Below are positions 34,451 through 44,400 of a stretch of DNA of 64,000 nucleotides, in pieces (the stretch's first letter is position 1; the number at the start of each line of letters is the position of its first letter). A program made the position numbers and the translations under genes. The notes under the pieces are model-generated. The model saw only the letters and a list, made by a program, of their open reading frames with translations, was not told the DNA's origin and did not search any database. Location of the stretch: positions 3,224,001-3,288,000 of the forward strand of contig NZ_JBHUNX010000001.1 of assembly GCF_042685645.1 (NCBI RefSeq). Reading direction: 5' to 3'. Source of the DNA: Salininema proteolyticum. GTDB taxonomy: Bacteria > Actinomycetota > Actinomycetes > Mycobacteriales > Micromonosporaceae.

Positions 34451-34622
34451 CGTGTATCTATCTCCTGGGTAGTAGATTTCTCGATGTCGCACCCGCGGGG
34501 CCGCAAGAGAGCAGCACCGTAGCTAGGCGGGGTGCAACCTCTCCAGCCTACTCGGACGGCGGCCGCGCCGGTACGGCGCTCCCGGTGCTTTATGCCACCC
34601 GTTACATCCCGCGGACACGGGA

Positions 34623-34650
34623 AAGGCCCGGCGGCGGTCCGCCGGGCCTT
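34623..34650 (-). terminator. Hairpin between nusG and rplK
   Basis: A perfect 12-bp stem (34623-34634 with 34639-34650) and a 4-nt loop, 80 nt after the nusG stop on the minus strand; it partly separates secE-nusG from rplKA. Confidence 0.8.
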
Positions 34651-34731
34651 CGAGTCTCGGGGCCGGAGGCGGCGCGTCCGGTTCGGCTCAGAACCGTCCG
34701 GCGTGCGCTCCGTCCGCGTCCAGGCCGCGCG

Positions 34732-35460
34732 CTACAGCTTCGCGACCTGGTTGAAGTTGAGCTCGACCGGCGTCTCGCGGCCGAAGATGGAGACGAGGAC
34801 CTTGAGCTTCTGGCTCTCGGCGTTGATCTCGGAGATGGTGGCCGGCATGGAGGCGAAGGCGCCGTCCACCACGGTCACGGACTCGCCCTCGGCGAAGTCG
34901 ACCTTGACCTCCGGAGCGGACTCCTCGGCGGACTCCTCGCCGGTCGCCTCGGCCTTCTCCTCGCGCGGCAGCAGCCACTTGATCACCTCTTCGAGGGACA
35001 GCGGGCTGGGGCGGTCGGTGCGGTCGACGACGCCCACGAAGCCGGTCACGCCGGGGGTCTGGCGGACGACGGAGTAGGACTCGGGGGTCATCTCCATGCG
35101 CACCAGGACGTAGGACGGGAAGACCTTGGCCTCGACCTTTGAGCGCTTGCCGTTCTTGATCTCGACCTCGGTGTGGGTCGGCACCTGGATCTCGTAGATG
35201 TAGTCCTCCATGTCGAAGGACTGGGTGCGGCTCTCCAGGTTGGAGCGGACGCGGTTCTCGAAGCCGGCGTAGGAGTGCAGCACGTACCACTCGCCGGGCG
35301 CGAAGCGGTACTTGGAGCGCAGCGCCTCTGCCGGGTCGACCTCCGGCTTTTCGGGCTCTTCGGCCTCGGCCTCTTCACGGGCGGAGTCGGCGTCCTCGGC
35401 GGCGGCAGCCGCGGCGGCGGCCTCGGCGTCTTTCTTCAGGGCTTCGTCGAACTCCGACAC
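34732..35460 (-). CDS. nusG: Transcription termination/antitermination factor NusG
   Basis: A 242-residue NusG, longer than the ~180-residue E. coli protein because of an acidic Ala/Glu-rich N-terminal extension of about 55 residues, as in other actinobacteria. The NGN domain starts at WYVLHSYAGFENRV and includes FPSYVLVRMEMTPESYSVVRQTPGVTGFVG. A charged linker insert (residues about 165-190, Glu/Ala-rich) separates it from the KOW domain (FAEGESVTVVDGAFASMPATI). The start is GTG 35460 with a weak ribosome site (GAGTAAG). It is downstream of secE with a 442-bp gap. It links RNA polymerase with Rho and ribosomes. Confidence 0.95.
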   Translation of the reverse strand: MSEFDEALKKDAEAAAAAAAAEDADSAREEAEAEEPEKPEVDPAEALRSKYRFAPGEWYVLHSYAGFENRVRSNLESRTQSFDMEDYIYEIQVPTHTEVEIKNGKRSKVEAKVFPSYVLVRMEMTPESYSVVRQTPGVTGFVGVVDRTDRPSPLSLEEVIKWLLPREEKAEATGEESAEESAPEVKVDFAEGESVTVVDGAFASMPATISEINAESQKLKVLVSIFGRETPVELNFNQVAKL

Positions 35461-35902
35461 GTCTTACTCGCATTCCAACTCGGTGTGCAGTAGGGTCTCC
35501 CGCGTTCGCGGGCGGCTCCCCTACAGCGTAGGTTCTGTTTCGGGAAAATTCCAGGAGGACGGCCGATGCGGCGTCCGATTCCAGGGTAACCGGAGAGCGC
35601 CCCCACCGCGAGACGGCAGGCGCCCAGCGCAATGCGGAGTAGTGAAGATTACGGCCCGCGAGGCGGGCCGAGAGGTCGGTGCGGTGTTCGGCCGGGGTCC
35701 TAGACGAGTGTTTCTCATCGGCGCCGCGCGGAGCGTCGGCGGCGATCCGGTGTCCTACGCAAGGAGCGGAATCGTGTCCCAGTGCGTCGGATCCGTTCTT
35801 TCGCGCGGTCGAGGCGTCCCGGCGGACGTCCGACCACCCGAAAGGGCGGAGACGGCGTGCTGGGGCGCGATTCCGCGGTCACCACCGACAGGAAGCAATC
35901 AT
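35461..35902 (-). promoter_or_regulatory. secE-nusG intergenic region, no gene seen
   Basis: 442 bp with no credible reading frame on either strand. A CCCGC-gaac-GCGGG hairpin lies near the nusG-proximal end (about 35500), and TACGCT on the minus strand near 35525 is a possible -10 for nusG. No tRNA was found. Confidence 0.35.
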
Positions 35903-36151
35903 CTACTCGGCGCCGAAGGCGCGCTGGATCCCCTCGCGGAACACCCAGTCGAGTCCGCCGATGTAGGCCATCATGAACAGCACGAAGATCAGCACCACGA
36001 TCGAGTAGGTGACCAGCTGCTTCTTGGTGGGGTAGACGACCTTGCGGAGCTGTTCGATGACCTGGCGGAAGAACAGGCCGAGTCCGCCCTTGCGCTTGGC
36101 GTTCTTGGGCGACTTCTTGCCCGTGGTCTTCTTACCGGTGTCGTCGGCCAC
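35903..36151 (-). CDS. secE: Preprotein translocase subunit SecE
   Basis: An 82-residue single-helix SecE. A Lys-rich N terminus precedes the amphipathic helix and conserved FFRQVIEQLRKVVYPTKKQL, then one membrane helix near residues 46-68. It clamps SecY in the SecYEG channel. The start is GTG 36151 with GGAGGA 6 nt upstream. It is the first gene of the secE-nusG-rplKA block; TATATT at 36193-36198 (minus) is a candidate -10. Confidence 0.96.
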   Translation of the reverse strand: MADDTGKKTTGKKSPKNAKRKGGLGLFFRQVIEQLRKVVYPTKKQLVTYSIVVLIFVLFMMAYIGGLDWVFREGIQRAFGAE

Positions 36152-36192
36152 TGGGGTCCTCCGTGTGCGGGTCTCTGACGGGTTGCACCCTC

Positions 36193-36216
36193 AATATACC
36201 GGACCTCCGGGGAGGT
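36193..36216 (-). promoter_or_regulatory. Candidate secE promoter
   Basis: Minus-strand TATATT (36193-36198) lies 42 nt before the secE start. A short dyad ACCTCC-gg-GGAGGT (36203-36216) lies just upstream between the -10 and any -35; no good -35 is visible. Confidence 0.45.
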
Positions 36217-36248
36217 GCGGAACCCGCCGTGACGCGCGCCGCCGAGCG

Positions 36249-36782
36249 TCAGGCGTTCCCGGCGGTGGCCTCCTCTTCCGCCTCCCCGCCCGGCTCGCCG
36301 ACGGTCTGTTCGCGGCGTCGGCGCCGGAAGTCGTTCCAGCGTTCGCGCATGCCCTCGAACTCGTGGATGGTGAACTCCATGAACTCGGCCGTCAGCAGCA
36401 TCCGCTCGCGCCCCGGCCCGGAGGGGAGGTTCGCGGCCCCTTCCAGCGCGACCTCGCGGTAGCGGTCGATCAGCGGGGTGCGGGAGAACATGATCCTGCC
36501 CCAGACGTCATCTTCGTCGATGGCGTAGACGTCGGCGCGGGTGTCGGCGCGGCGGGACTTGGCGATGAGGCCGCCGTTGACGAGGTCGCGGACGGCGCCC
36601 GAGATGGCCGCGCGGCTGACGCCGAGCCCTTCCGAGAGCTCGGCGGCGGTGTAGGTCGTGGCGTCCTCGATGAGGATGTAGGAGAAGACGCGCGCCGTCA
36701 TCTTCTGCATTCCCGAGTCGGCGAGTATCTGGGCGAAACGCTCCACAAAGTCCAGCAACCCGGCCTGTTCCGTTCTCTCCAT
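36249..36782 (-). CDS. GbsR/MarR-type winged-helix transcriptional regulator
   Basis: A 177-residue regulator. The winged helix covers residues about 25-95 (MTARVFSYILIEDATTYTAAELSEGLGVSRAAISGAV then LVNGGLIAKSRRADTRADVY), followed by a dimerisation helix bundle (FMEFTIHEFEGMRERW) and a Glu-rich tail. The start is ATG 36782 with AGGAGG 8 nt upstream. It is divergent from the ABC exporter pair, with palindromes in the 61-bp gap, so it is most likely the repressor of that exporter. The ligand is presumably the exported drug, by analogy with related pairs. Confidence 0.85.
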   Translation of the reverse strand: MERTEQAGLLDFVERFAQILADSGMQKMTARVFSYILIEDATTYTAAELSEGLGVSRAAISGAVRDLVNGGLIAKSRRADTRADVYAIDEDDVWGRIMFSRTPLIDRYREVALEGAANLPSGPGRERMLLTAEFMEFTIHEFEGMRERWNDFRRRRREQTVGEPGGEAEEEATAGNA

Positions 36783-36812
36783 GCGACCTCCTGCGGCCAT
36801 CATACATTTCAC

Positions 36813-36839
36813 AGTTTTATGAAAACTATGATAGTATCA
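36813..36839. promoter_or_regulatory. Operator dyads between GbsR-type regulator and ABC exporter
   Basis: AGTTTT-atg-AAAACT (36813-36827) and the adjacent TGATA-g-TATCA (36829-36839) are two perfect inverted repeats in the short divergent region; TATGAT (36827-36832) inside them is a likely -10 for the exporter. Confidence 0.55.
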
Positions 36840-36843
36840 GGTC

Positions 36844-37770
36844 ATGGCTCCCGTCATTGAAACCAACGACCTCGTCAAGCGATTCGGACACGTGACCGCG
36901 CTCGACGACCTGTCCCTGACCGTGACCGAAGGTCAGACCCACGGATTCCTCGGCCCCAACGGAGCCGGGAAGTCCACCACCATCCGCGTGCTGCTCGGCA
37001 TGCTCAGGTCCGACGGCGGCTCCGCGAGCCTCTTCGGCCAGGACCCCTGGGCCAAGGCCCCCGATCTGCACCGCCGCCTCGCCTACGTGCCCGGCGACGT
37101 CAGCCTCTGGCCCGGGCTCACCGGCGGGGAGACCATCGACCTGCTCGGCCGCCTACGCGGCGGCCTGGACAAGGCCCGGCGCGACGAACTGGTCGAGCGC
37201 TTCGACCTCGACCCGCGGAAGAAGGCCAAGTCCTACTCGAAGGGCAACCGGCAGAAGGTCTCCCTCATCGCGGCCTTCGCCTCGAAGGTCGACCTGCTCC
37301 TCCTCGACGAGCCCACCAGCGGACTCGACCCGCTCATGGCGGCCGTGTTCACCGAGTGCGTCCGCGAGGCGGCGGCCCAGGGCACGACCGTGCTGCTCTC
37401 CAGCCACATCATGAGCGAGGTCGAGCAGCTGTGCGACCACGTGTCCATCATCCGCAAGGGGCGGATCGTCGAGTCCGGCACCCTGGCCCAGCTGCGCCAC
37501 CTGACCCGCACCGAGGTCCGCGCCGGCCTGGCCGGGCCGGTGAACGGCCTGGACTCCCTGGAGGGAGTCCACGAGCTCACGGTCGAGGACGGCAGGCTCA
37601 GCGCCAAGGTCGACCCGCAGGCCCTGACCCCCGTCATGGCGGCCCTCTCCGAGGCCGGCCTCGAGAACCTCACGGTCGAGCCTCCGTCGCTGGAGGAGAT
37701 GTTCCTCCGCTACTACGACGACGAGCTGACCGCCAAGGGCGTCACCAACGGCAATGGAGAGGCGCGATGA
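36844..37770 (+). CDS. ABC exporter ATP-binding protein (antibiotic-exporter type)
   Basis: A 308-residue ATPase. Walker A is GPNGAGKST (residues 37-45), the signature is a degenerate Ser-Lys-Gly-Asn-Arg-Gln-Lys (YSKGNRQKV), Walker B is LLLLDEPTSGLD, and the switch His is in SSHIMSEVEQLCDHV. The C-terminal 80 residues are the accessory domain of the drug-export ATPases. The start is ATG 36844; TATGAT at 36827-36832 makes a short leader likely. The stop overlaps the permease start (ATGA). Together they resemble TnrB2/TnrB3-type exporters for polyketide antibiotics; the actual substrate is unknown. Confidence 0.92.
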   Translation: MAPVIETNDLVKRFGHVTALDDLSLTVTEGQTHGFLGPNGAGKSTTIRVLLGMLRSDGGSASLFGQDPWAKAPDLHRRLAYVPGDVSLWPGLTGGETIDLLGRLRGGLDKARRDELVERFDLDPRKKAKSYSKGNRQKVSLIAAFASKVDLLLLDEPTSGLDPLMAAVFTECVREAAAQGTTVLLSSHIMSEVEQLCDHVSIIRKGRIVESGTLAQLRHLTRTEVRAGLAGPVNGLDSLEGVHELTVEDGRLSAKVDPQALTPVMAALSEAGLENLTVEPPSLEEMFLRYYDDELTAKGVTNGNGEAR

Positions 37771-39398
37771 CCACTGACACCGCAGTCGGCGCCCGGGCCT
37801 CCGGCACACTCGCCGGAACCGGCCCGATGCTCCGCTTCCACCTGCGCAGGCTCCGCCTGTACCTGGTGTTCTGGTTCCTGGGCCTGGTCGGCTTCATGGG
37901 CATGATCGGTCCGGCCCTGCTGGACCTCTACCCCGACCAGGCCGGGCGCGACGCCTACGCCGCGTCGCTGGACTCTGCGGCGGGGCTGGCCATGACCGGT
38001 CCGAGGACATACGTCGAGGACTACACCGCCGCGGCGATGATCGTCCACAACTCCCTGCTGTGGGTGGCCGGCGTCTTCGCGGTCATGATGATCCTCCTGG
38101 TCGTGCGGCTCACCCGCGCCGACGAGGAGACCTCGCGGCTCGAAGTGGTCCGCAGCCAGCCCGTCGGGCGACGCAGCGACCTCTTCTCCGCCGTCATCGT
38201 CAGCGTCCTGGTCTCCGCCCTCATGGCGGCCGCCATGGCGCTGGTCCTGATGCCCGTCGAGGGCGTCAGCGCCGGGCAGGCCCTCCTCTTCGGCGCCTCC
38301 GTCGGGGCGTGCGGCCTCGTCTTCGCGGCCGTCACCGCCGTGGCCGCCCAGCTGGGGAGCTTCGCCTCCACCTCCCGCGGACTGGCCTTCGCCGCGCTCG
38401 GGCTCTCGTTCCTGCTGGTCATGTCCGGCAACGCGAACGAGGGGGCGGCCCTTTGGGCCTCCCCGCTGGGCTGGAGCGAGGCGACCTACGTGGGCACCGG
38501 CGAGCAGCAATGGTGGCCGCTGGCCGTCTCGGCGGCCGTCGCCGTCGTGCTGTTCGCCGTGGCCTTCGCCCTGGTGGCGAAGCGCGACTTCGGACAGGGC
38601 ATGATCGCCCAGCGCAAGGGACGCGCCGAGGCCAAGGCCTCGCTGAAGTCCGTGCGCGCCCTGGCCTTCCGCCTCAACCGGGGACTGGCGATCGGCGCCG
38701 CGGTGACGATGGTGCTGCTGGCCTCGGCCTACGGATCGATCTGGGGCGACGCGCAGAGCTTCATCGACAGCATGTCGGAGACGCAGCGGGAGGTCCTCTC
38801 CCAGGGGCAGAGCGATCCGCTCGACGGCTTCGCCCTGGCGATCCTTTTGGTCGGCTCCGTGGCGGCGATGATCTTCGGCATCATGGCCGTGGGCCGGGCC
38901 CGCAAGGAGGAGACCGAGGGCGGCGGCGAGGTGCTCGCCTCCCTGCCCGTCTCCCGAGCGCAGTGGCCCGGCGTCCACTACGTCGTCGCGCAGCTGATCG
39001 GGACCGTGGCCGTGGTCGTGTTCGGACTCTCGGTCGGGGCCATGGCCGCCTCCACGTCCGGCGAGGACCAGTGGTTCGAGAAGCTCTTCACCGGCTCCCT
39101 CATCCACCTGCCGGCAGTCTGGATCGTCACGGCCCTGGCCTACGCGCTGTACGCGTGGGCCCCGAGCCTGGGCTTCCTGCGCTGGCTCCCGCTCCTGCTG
39201 ATCTTCGTGCTCGACTACTTCGGGCCGCTGCTGGACGCGCCGGAGTGGCTGCTCGGCCTCTCGCCGATCCACCACGTCCCGAGCTACCCGGCCGAGGAGG
39301 TCACATGGGCGCCGCTGGCCGTGCTGACACTGGTCGCGGTGGCGCTCACCGTGATCGGCTACCTCGGCGCACGTCGCAGGAACCTGCAGTTCTCCTGA
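37767..39398 (+). CDS. ABC exporter permease, polyketide-antibiotic exporter type
   Basis: A 543-residue membrane protein with about 12 helices in two similar halves; each half begins with a motif of the form LRRLRLYLVFWFLG / (second half) VRALAFRLNRGLAI and has an acidic loop with EETSRLEVVRSQPVGR / EETEGGGEVLASLPVSR. That duplicated pattern is the hallmark of TnrB3-like exporters (COG3559). ATG 37767 overlaps the ATPase stop by 4 nt. A hairpin follows 39 nt after the stop. It would form the membrane channel with the ATPase dimer. Regulation is by the divergent GbsR-type gene. Confidence 0.9.
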   Translation: MTTDTAVGARASGTLAGTGPMLRFHLRRLRLYLVFWFLGLVGFMGMIGPALLDLYPDQAGRDAYAASLDSAAGLAMTGPRTYVEDYTAAAMIVHNSLLWVAGVFAVMMILLVVRLTRADEETSRLEVVRSQPVGRRSDLFSAVIVSVLVSALMAAAMALVLMPVEGVSAGQALLFGASVGACGLVFAAVTAVAAQLGSFASTSRGLAFAALGLSFLLVMSGNANEGAALWASPLGWSEATYVGTGEQQWWPLAVSAAVAVVLFAVAFALVAKRDFGQGMIAQRKGRAEAKASLKSVRALAFRLNRGLAIGAAVTMVLLASAYGSIWGDAQSFIDSMSETQREVLSQGQSDPLDGFALAILLVGSVAAMIFGIMAVGRARKEETEGGGEVLASLPVSRAQWPGVHYVVAQLIGTVAVVVFGLSVGAMAASTSGEDQWFEKLFTGSLIHLPAVWIVTALAYALYAWAPSLGFLRWLPLLLIFVLDYFGPLLDAPEWLLGLSPIHHVPSYPAEEVTWAPLAVLTLVAVALTVIGYLGARRRNLQFS

Positions 39399-39436
39399 CA
39401 CCGGAACACCGCCATGTCACGCTGTGAGGAGTTAAC

Positions 39437-39467
39437 AGGGCCGGGCCGCCTTCGGCGGTCCGGCCCT
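39437..39467 (+). terminator. Terminator after the ABC exporter operon
   Basis: A 14-bp stem with one G-U pair (39437-39450 with 39454-39467) and a 3-nt loop, followed by TCCCC; 25 nt before the GDPD gene. Confidence 0.8.
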
Positions 39468-39491
39468 TCCCCTATCCGGTGGGAGGCGGCA

Positions 39492-41300
39492 ATGGCGGTA
39501 CCGCGCGGCGTAGAGGCGGCGTCGGAGGCGCTGCGGTGGTCGGTGACGGCCTTCGGCCGCCATTTCTGGGCGTGGCTGACGGCCCTGCTGCTCACCCAGG
39601 GCTTCCTCTTCTGGATCGCCATGCCCCTGCTCTCGGCGCTGCTGCGGCTGGTGCTCGGGCGGGCCGGCATCGACGGCGTCAACGGCACCAGCATCCCCGC
39701 GATCCTCTCCAACCCCCTGGCCACCGGGGCGCTCCTGCTCTTCACCCTCGCCGGTATCTCCTTCATATTCCTGGAGCTGGCGCTCCTGGCCACAATGGCC
39801 CACATGTACTTCGAGGCCCGCGCCGTCACCGTCCGGGGCGTCCTGCGCGCCGTGTGGGGGCGCCTGCCGAAACTCTACGGCCGCCAGGGCCCGCTGCTGC
39901 TGCTGTACATGGTCCTCGTCCTGCCCCTCTCCCACATCGGGGTCGCCTCGGACCTCACCTCGTCGATCACGGTGCCCCGCTTCGTCAGCGACGAGCTGCA
40001 GAAGACCGCCGGCGGCACCGTCCTGTACTGGGGCACGATGGCCCTCATCGCCTACCTCGCGCTGCGGCTGGTCTTCACCTTCAGCTTCCTGGCCGCCACC
40101 CCGGACACCGTCTACGGGTCCATGCGCGACAGCGTGCGCCTGACCCGGCGCACGATACAGGGGTGGGTCATGCTGGCGCTCGTCGGAGCCGGACTGGCGG
40201 CGAGCACGGTGCTGGCGGTCGTGGCCGTCGGAGGTTTCGTCCCCGTCGGGCTGGAGCAGGCGGTCACGGGCGGGGCCTCCACCGCCACCGGGCTGACCCT
40301 CACCTTCCTCCAGGCCGCGCGCTTCGTCGTGGCCGGACTGCTGGCCGTCGCGGTGACGCTCTTCGTCACCGCGTTCCACCGCGTGCTCACCCGCATGCCG
40401 ATCAGGCTGCGCCCCAGAGAACAGGCCCGCAGGACGACCCGGGCCGGCGCCGTGACCATCGCCGTGCTGGCGGTGGCCTTCCAGCTGCCGCGGGCCGCCG
40501 GGGCGGTCGGGGCGGCCCAGATCAGCGCCGGGCCCGGGGACACGGAGATCATCGCCCACCGCGGCTACACGCGGGAGGCCGTGGAGAACAGCGTCGAGGC
40601 GCTGGAGGCCGCCGCCGGGGCCGGGGCCGACATGGTGGAGCTGGACATCCAGGAGGCCGCCGACGGCGGTCTGGTGGTCATGCACGACACCGACCTCAAG
40701 CGGCTGGCCGGCGTCGACGCGAAGGTCTACGAGATGACGACTCCCCGGTTGCGGGACCTGACCCTGCGGCAGAACGGCTATACCGCGCGGATCCCGACCC
40801 TGGAGGAGTTCGTCGCGCGCGCCGACGAGCTCGGGACGACGCTGCTGATCGAGGTCAAACCCAACGGGCACGAGTCCCCGGGGTTCACCGAGAGGGTGAC
40901 CGCCGAGCTGGAGCGCCTCGACCCCGCCCGCCGCCACTGGGTCCAGTCCCTGGACCAGCCCCTCATCGAGGAGATCGAGTCCCTCGATCCGGACCGCGAC
41001 ACCGCCTTCGTCGTCGGATTCCAGCTCGGCAGCCTGCCCCGGGCCGACACCGACGCGATCGCCGTCGAGGACTGGTCCTACGACGACTCCATGCTCGTGC
41101 TCGCCCACGAGAAGTCGCAGCGGCTCTTCGTCTGGACGGTGAACGACCTGGGGACCGCTCGCGACTACCTGGACCGGAATGTGGACGGGATCATCACCGA
41201 CTCGGTGGAGGGCGCCGTTTCCATCCGGAGTTCGGACGAAGAGGGAAATGCCCTCACGGACTACGGATACCGCGCGTTCCGCCTGGCCAGACTCCTGTGA
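39492..41300 (+). CDS. Membrane-fused glycerophosphodiester phosphodiesterase
   Basis: A 602-residue fusion. Residues 1-340 hold about seven membrane helices (GPDPase_memb type). Residues 350-590 are a GDPD TIM barrel: IIAHRGYTREAVENSVEAL supplies the His-Arg and Glu-Asn catalytic elements, MVELDIQEAADGGLVVMHD the metal Glu-Asp and the general-acid His, followed by LIEVKPN. It hydrolyses glycerophosphodiesters to glycerol-3-phosphate and an alcohol, probably outside the membrane. The start is ATG 39492 with GGGAGG 5 nt upstream; longer starts lie within the terminator. B. subtilis YhdW/Staphylococcus GlpQ relatives act in lipid and teichoic-acid turnover. The gene is monocistronic. Confidence 0.9.
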   Translation: MAVPRGVEAASEALRWSVTAFGRHFWAWLTALLLTQGFLFWIAMPLLSALLRLVLGRAGIDGVNGTSIPAILSNPLATGALLLFTLAGISFIFLELALLATMAHMYFEARAVTVRGVLRAVWGRLPKLYGRQGPLLLLYMVLVLPLSHIGVASDLTSSITVPRFVSDELQKTAGGTVLYWGTMALIAYLALRLVFTFSFLAATPDTVYGSMRDSVRLTRRTIQGWVMLALVGAGLAASTVLAVVAVGGFVPVGLEQAVTGGASTATGLTLTFLQAARFVVAGLLAVAVTLFVTAFHRVLTRMPIRLRPREQARRTTRAGAVTIAVLAVAFQLPRAAGAVGAAQISAGPGDTEIIAHRGYTREAVENSVEALEAAAGAGADMVELDIQEAADGGLVVMHDTDLKRLAGVDAKVYEMTTPRLRDLTLRQNGYTARIPTLEEFVARADELGTTLLIEVKPNGHESPGFTERVTAELERLDPARRHWVQSLDQPLIEEIESLDPDRDTAFVVGFQLGSLPRADTDAIAVEDWSYDDSMLVLAHEKSQRLFVWTVNDLGTARDYLDRNVDGIITDSVEGAVSIRSSDEEGNALTDYGYRAFRLARLL

Positions 41301-41414
41301 TCGCGGCGGAGCGCTTTATCGGACGCAATTTCGGAGTGCGCTCCCGGGACCGCGAGGGCACCATTCGCGCGCACAGTGGACCGCATTGTCCCACCCCTGT
41401 GTTCTCATATAGTC

Positions 41415-44400
41415 GTGTCGAACGAGCCGCGGAGCAGAACCACCGGAGCCGGGGCGCACCCGCCGCGCGCGGAACTGGTCCCGCGCGGAGGCGAGGCGTC
41501 CTTCCGCCCGGACGCGGTCCAGGCGGAGGCCCTGGACCACTGTTCGCGTGCCCGCGCGGACTCTTCCGAGGGCGAGCGCCCCGCCGTGCTCGCGCTCTCC
41601 GGCGGCGCGGGGACGGGCAAGACGGAGACCCTGGTGCGCTGTGCCGTCGAGGCCGTCGCCTCCGGCACGGACCCGAGCCGGATCCTCGTGCTGGGCCTCA
41701 ACCGGCGCGACACCGGCCGGCTCCGGGAGCGGATCAACGCCGGCACCGCTCCGCTGACGGCCGGGGAGGTCCAGGTCTTCACGGTTCCCGCTCTCGCCCA
41801 CGCGGTGGTGAAGCGGCGGGCGGCCGACGAGGGCCGTCCGGTACCGCGCCTGCTGACGGGTCCGGAGTCGGACTCGCTGATCCGGTCGCTGCTGTCCCAT
41901 GAGGATTTCGGTTGGCCGGCGGAGGTCGCGGAGGCGGCGGGCACGTATGCCTTCACCGCGCAGTTGCGCGACCTCATCCTGCGGTGCGTCGAGCGGGGCG
42001 TGTCCGGGCCCCGGCTGGCGGAGTTGGGGCGCCGGTATGACAGGCCCTTGTGGACGTCCGCCTCCCGGGTCGTCGAGCGTTACCGCGACACTCTCGCCGT
42101 GCAGTCGGCGTCGGTGCTGGAGGTGTACGACTCGGCCGAGCTGGGCCGGGTGGCGCTGCACCTGTTGCGCGCCGGGGCGGTGGAGACCGACCCCTTCGAG
42201 CTGGTGCTGGTGGATGACTTCCAGGACTTCACCGCGACCGGCGCGGCGCTGCTGCGCGAGCTGGCCCGTCCGGGCTGCCGGGCGGTCGTGGCGGGCAACG
42301 CCGACGAGGCGGTCTTCGGCTTCCAGGGCGGCCTGGCCGAGGCGATGCGCCGGGTCGAGGAGTTCTTGGGCCGCCTGGGCGGCGTGCGCGAGCGGAGACT
42401 CGAGGCCTCGTACTCCTCCGACGTGGAGCTGACGTACGCCGTCGACCGCTTCGCCCGGACGCACATGGCGGGCTCGCACCGCCTGCGGCACCGCGTTCCG
42501 GTGCGCGAGGGCAAGGGCGTCGTCGAGGCGGTCACCGCCGCGGGCCGGACGCGCGAGGCGGGGCACCTGGCCGGGCGCCTGCGGCGGGCGCACCTCTTGG
42601 ACGGGGTGCCGTGGGAGGAGATGGCCGTGGTCGCCAAGTCGGCCTCGGACCTGCCCGAGCTGCGCCGCGTCCTGCAGCACAACGGGATTCCCACCCGGCA
42701 GGCCTCGGACGACCTTCCGCTGGCGTCCTATGCGACCGTTCGCGACCTGCTGCGCCTGGCGGCGCTGTCCTCCCGGTGGGAGTCGGGCGGGGCGGACTGG
42801 CTCGGCGAGGACGAGGCTCAAGCGCTCCTGCTGTCCCCCTTCGGTTCGGGCGACCCGTACGGGATCCGGCGCCTCAAGCGCCACATCCGGCGGTCGTTCG
42901 CCGGTTCGGAGGAGTTCCGCGCCAAGCGGGACCTTTTGGCGGCCTATCTGTCCGATCCGCGTGCGGTGGTGGTGGATCCGCCCGACGAGCCGTGGCACGC
43001 CCCGGCGGAGCGGGTGGCTCGCCTGCTGGTGGCCGCGTCCGAGGAGACGGGTGTGGCCGCGACGCTGTGGCGGGTCTGGGAGGAGTCGGGGCTGGCCGAC
43101 CGGTTGGCCTCGCGTGCGCTCTCGGGCGACAGGCGGGCGCCGCGCGCCGACGCGGAGCTGGACGCGGCGATCGCGCTGATGGACCTGGCGGCGGACTTCG
43201 AGGAGAAGCAGCCGGGGGTCGGGGTGGACATCTTCGCCGACCACATTCTCTCCCAGCAGATTCCCGGCGACTCGCTGTCGCAGCGCGCCGAGTTGTCGGA
43301 GGCGGTCACGCTGACGACGGTCCACGGCTCTCACGGCCGGTTCTGGGACGTCGTGGCCGTCGTGCGGCTCCAGGAGGGCGAGTGGCCCAATCTGCGTCCG
43401 CGCGGTTCGCTTCTGGGCGCCGAGTCTCTGGTGGAGCTGCTGGACGGCCGGGAGGACGTGGACACGCTCTCGGAGCTGTTGGCCGAGGAGCGCCGCCTGT
43501 TCCTCGTGGCCGCCTCGCGGGCCCGGACGACTCTCCTGCTCTCCGCCGTGGACTCCGAGGACGAGCAGCCGAGCCGCTTCCTCGACGAGATGGGCGTGGA
43601 GCCTGTTCCCGCGCGCGGGGGCGAGCGGCGCCTCACGCTTCCCGGCCTGACCGCGTCTTTGCGGCGTGCCGTCACCGATCCCGAGAGCCCGCACAGGCGC
43701 GATGCCGCCGCCGTCCTGCGCCGCCTGGCCGAGCGGGAGGTGGTGGGCGCCGATCCCGGTTCCTGGTGGGGCACGGCCGATCTGACCACTACCGACGCCC
43801 TCTACCAGGCCGGCGACAGGCTGAACGTCTCGCCGTCGAAGGTCGAGCAGATCCAGCAGTGCCCGTTGAAGTGGGTGCTTCAGTCTCATGGCGGGGAGTT
43901 CGGCGACCCGATCCACCGCTTCGTGGGGACGCTCTTCCACGCCGCCGCCGAGCGGGCCGCGGACGTTCCCGCCGGCGAGCGTCTGGAGGCCATGCGCGGG
44001 GTCATCGCCGAGCACTTCGACGAGCTGCCGCACGAGGCGGAGTGGAAGCGGGAGCAGGACCGCGCCGCGATGGACGGGGCGGCGGAGAAGTTCGTCGACT
44101 GGTGGGCGAGGGACAAGCGCGAGCTCGTCGGCGTCGAGCGCGGCTTCGAGCTCGCCGTTCCTTTGGGCCCGAGCGAGGTCGAGGTGGTCCTCCGGGGTTC
44201 GATCGACCGGCTGGAGCGCGACGGGGAGGGGCGTCTCATCGTCGTCGACATCAAGACCGGCAAGCACGCTCCGACGGCCGAGGAGGCCCAGGCGAATCCC
44301 CAGATGGCCTCCTATCAGTTCGCCATCGCCTCGGCCGATATGGCGGAGGGCTCCGTTCCCGGCGGGGCGGAGCTCGTCTATCCGACGTCGAAGAACAAGG

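Noticed and set aside
35461..35902. Search for a tRNA-Trp gene near secE, as is common in actinobacteria
   Set aside because: No TTCGANNC-type T-arm or cloverleaf could be found between 35461 and 36250 on either strand.
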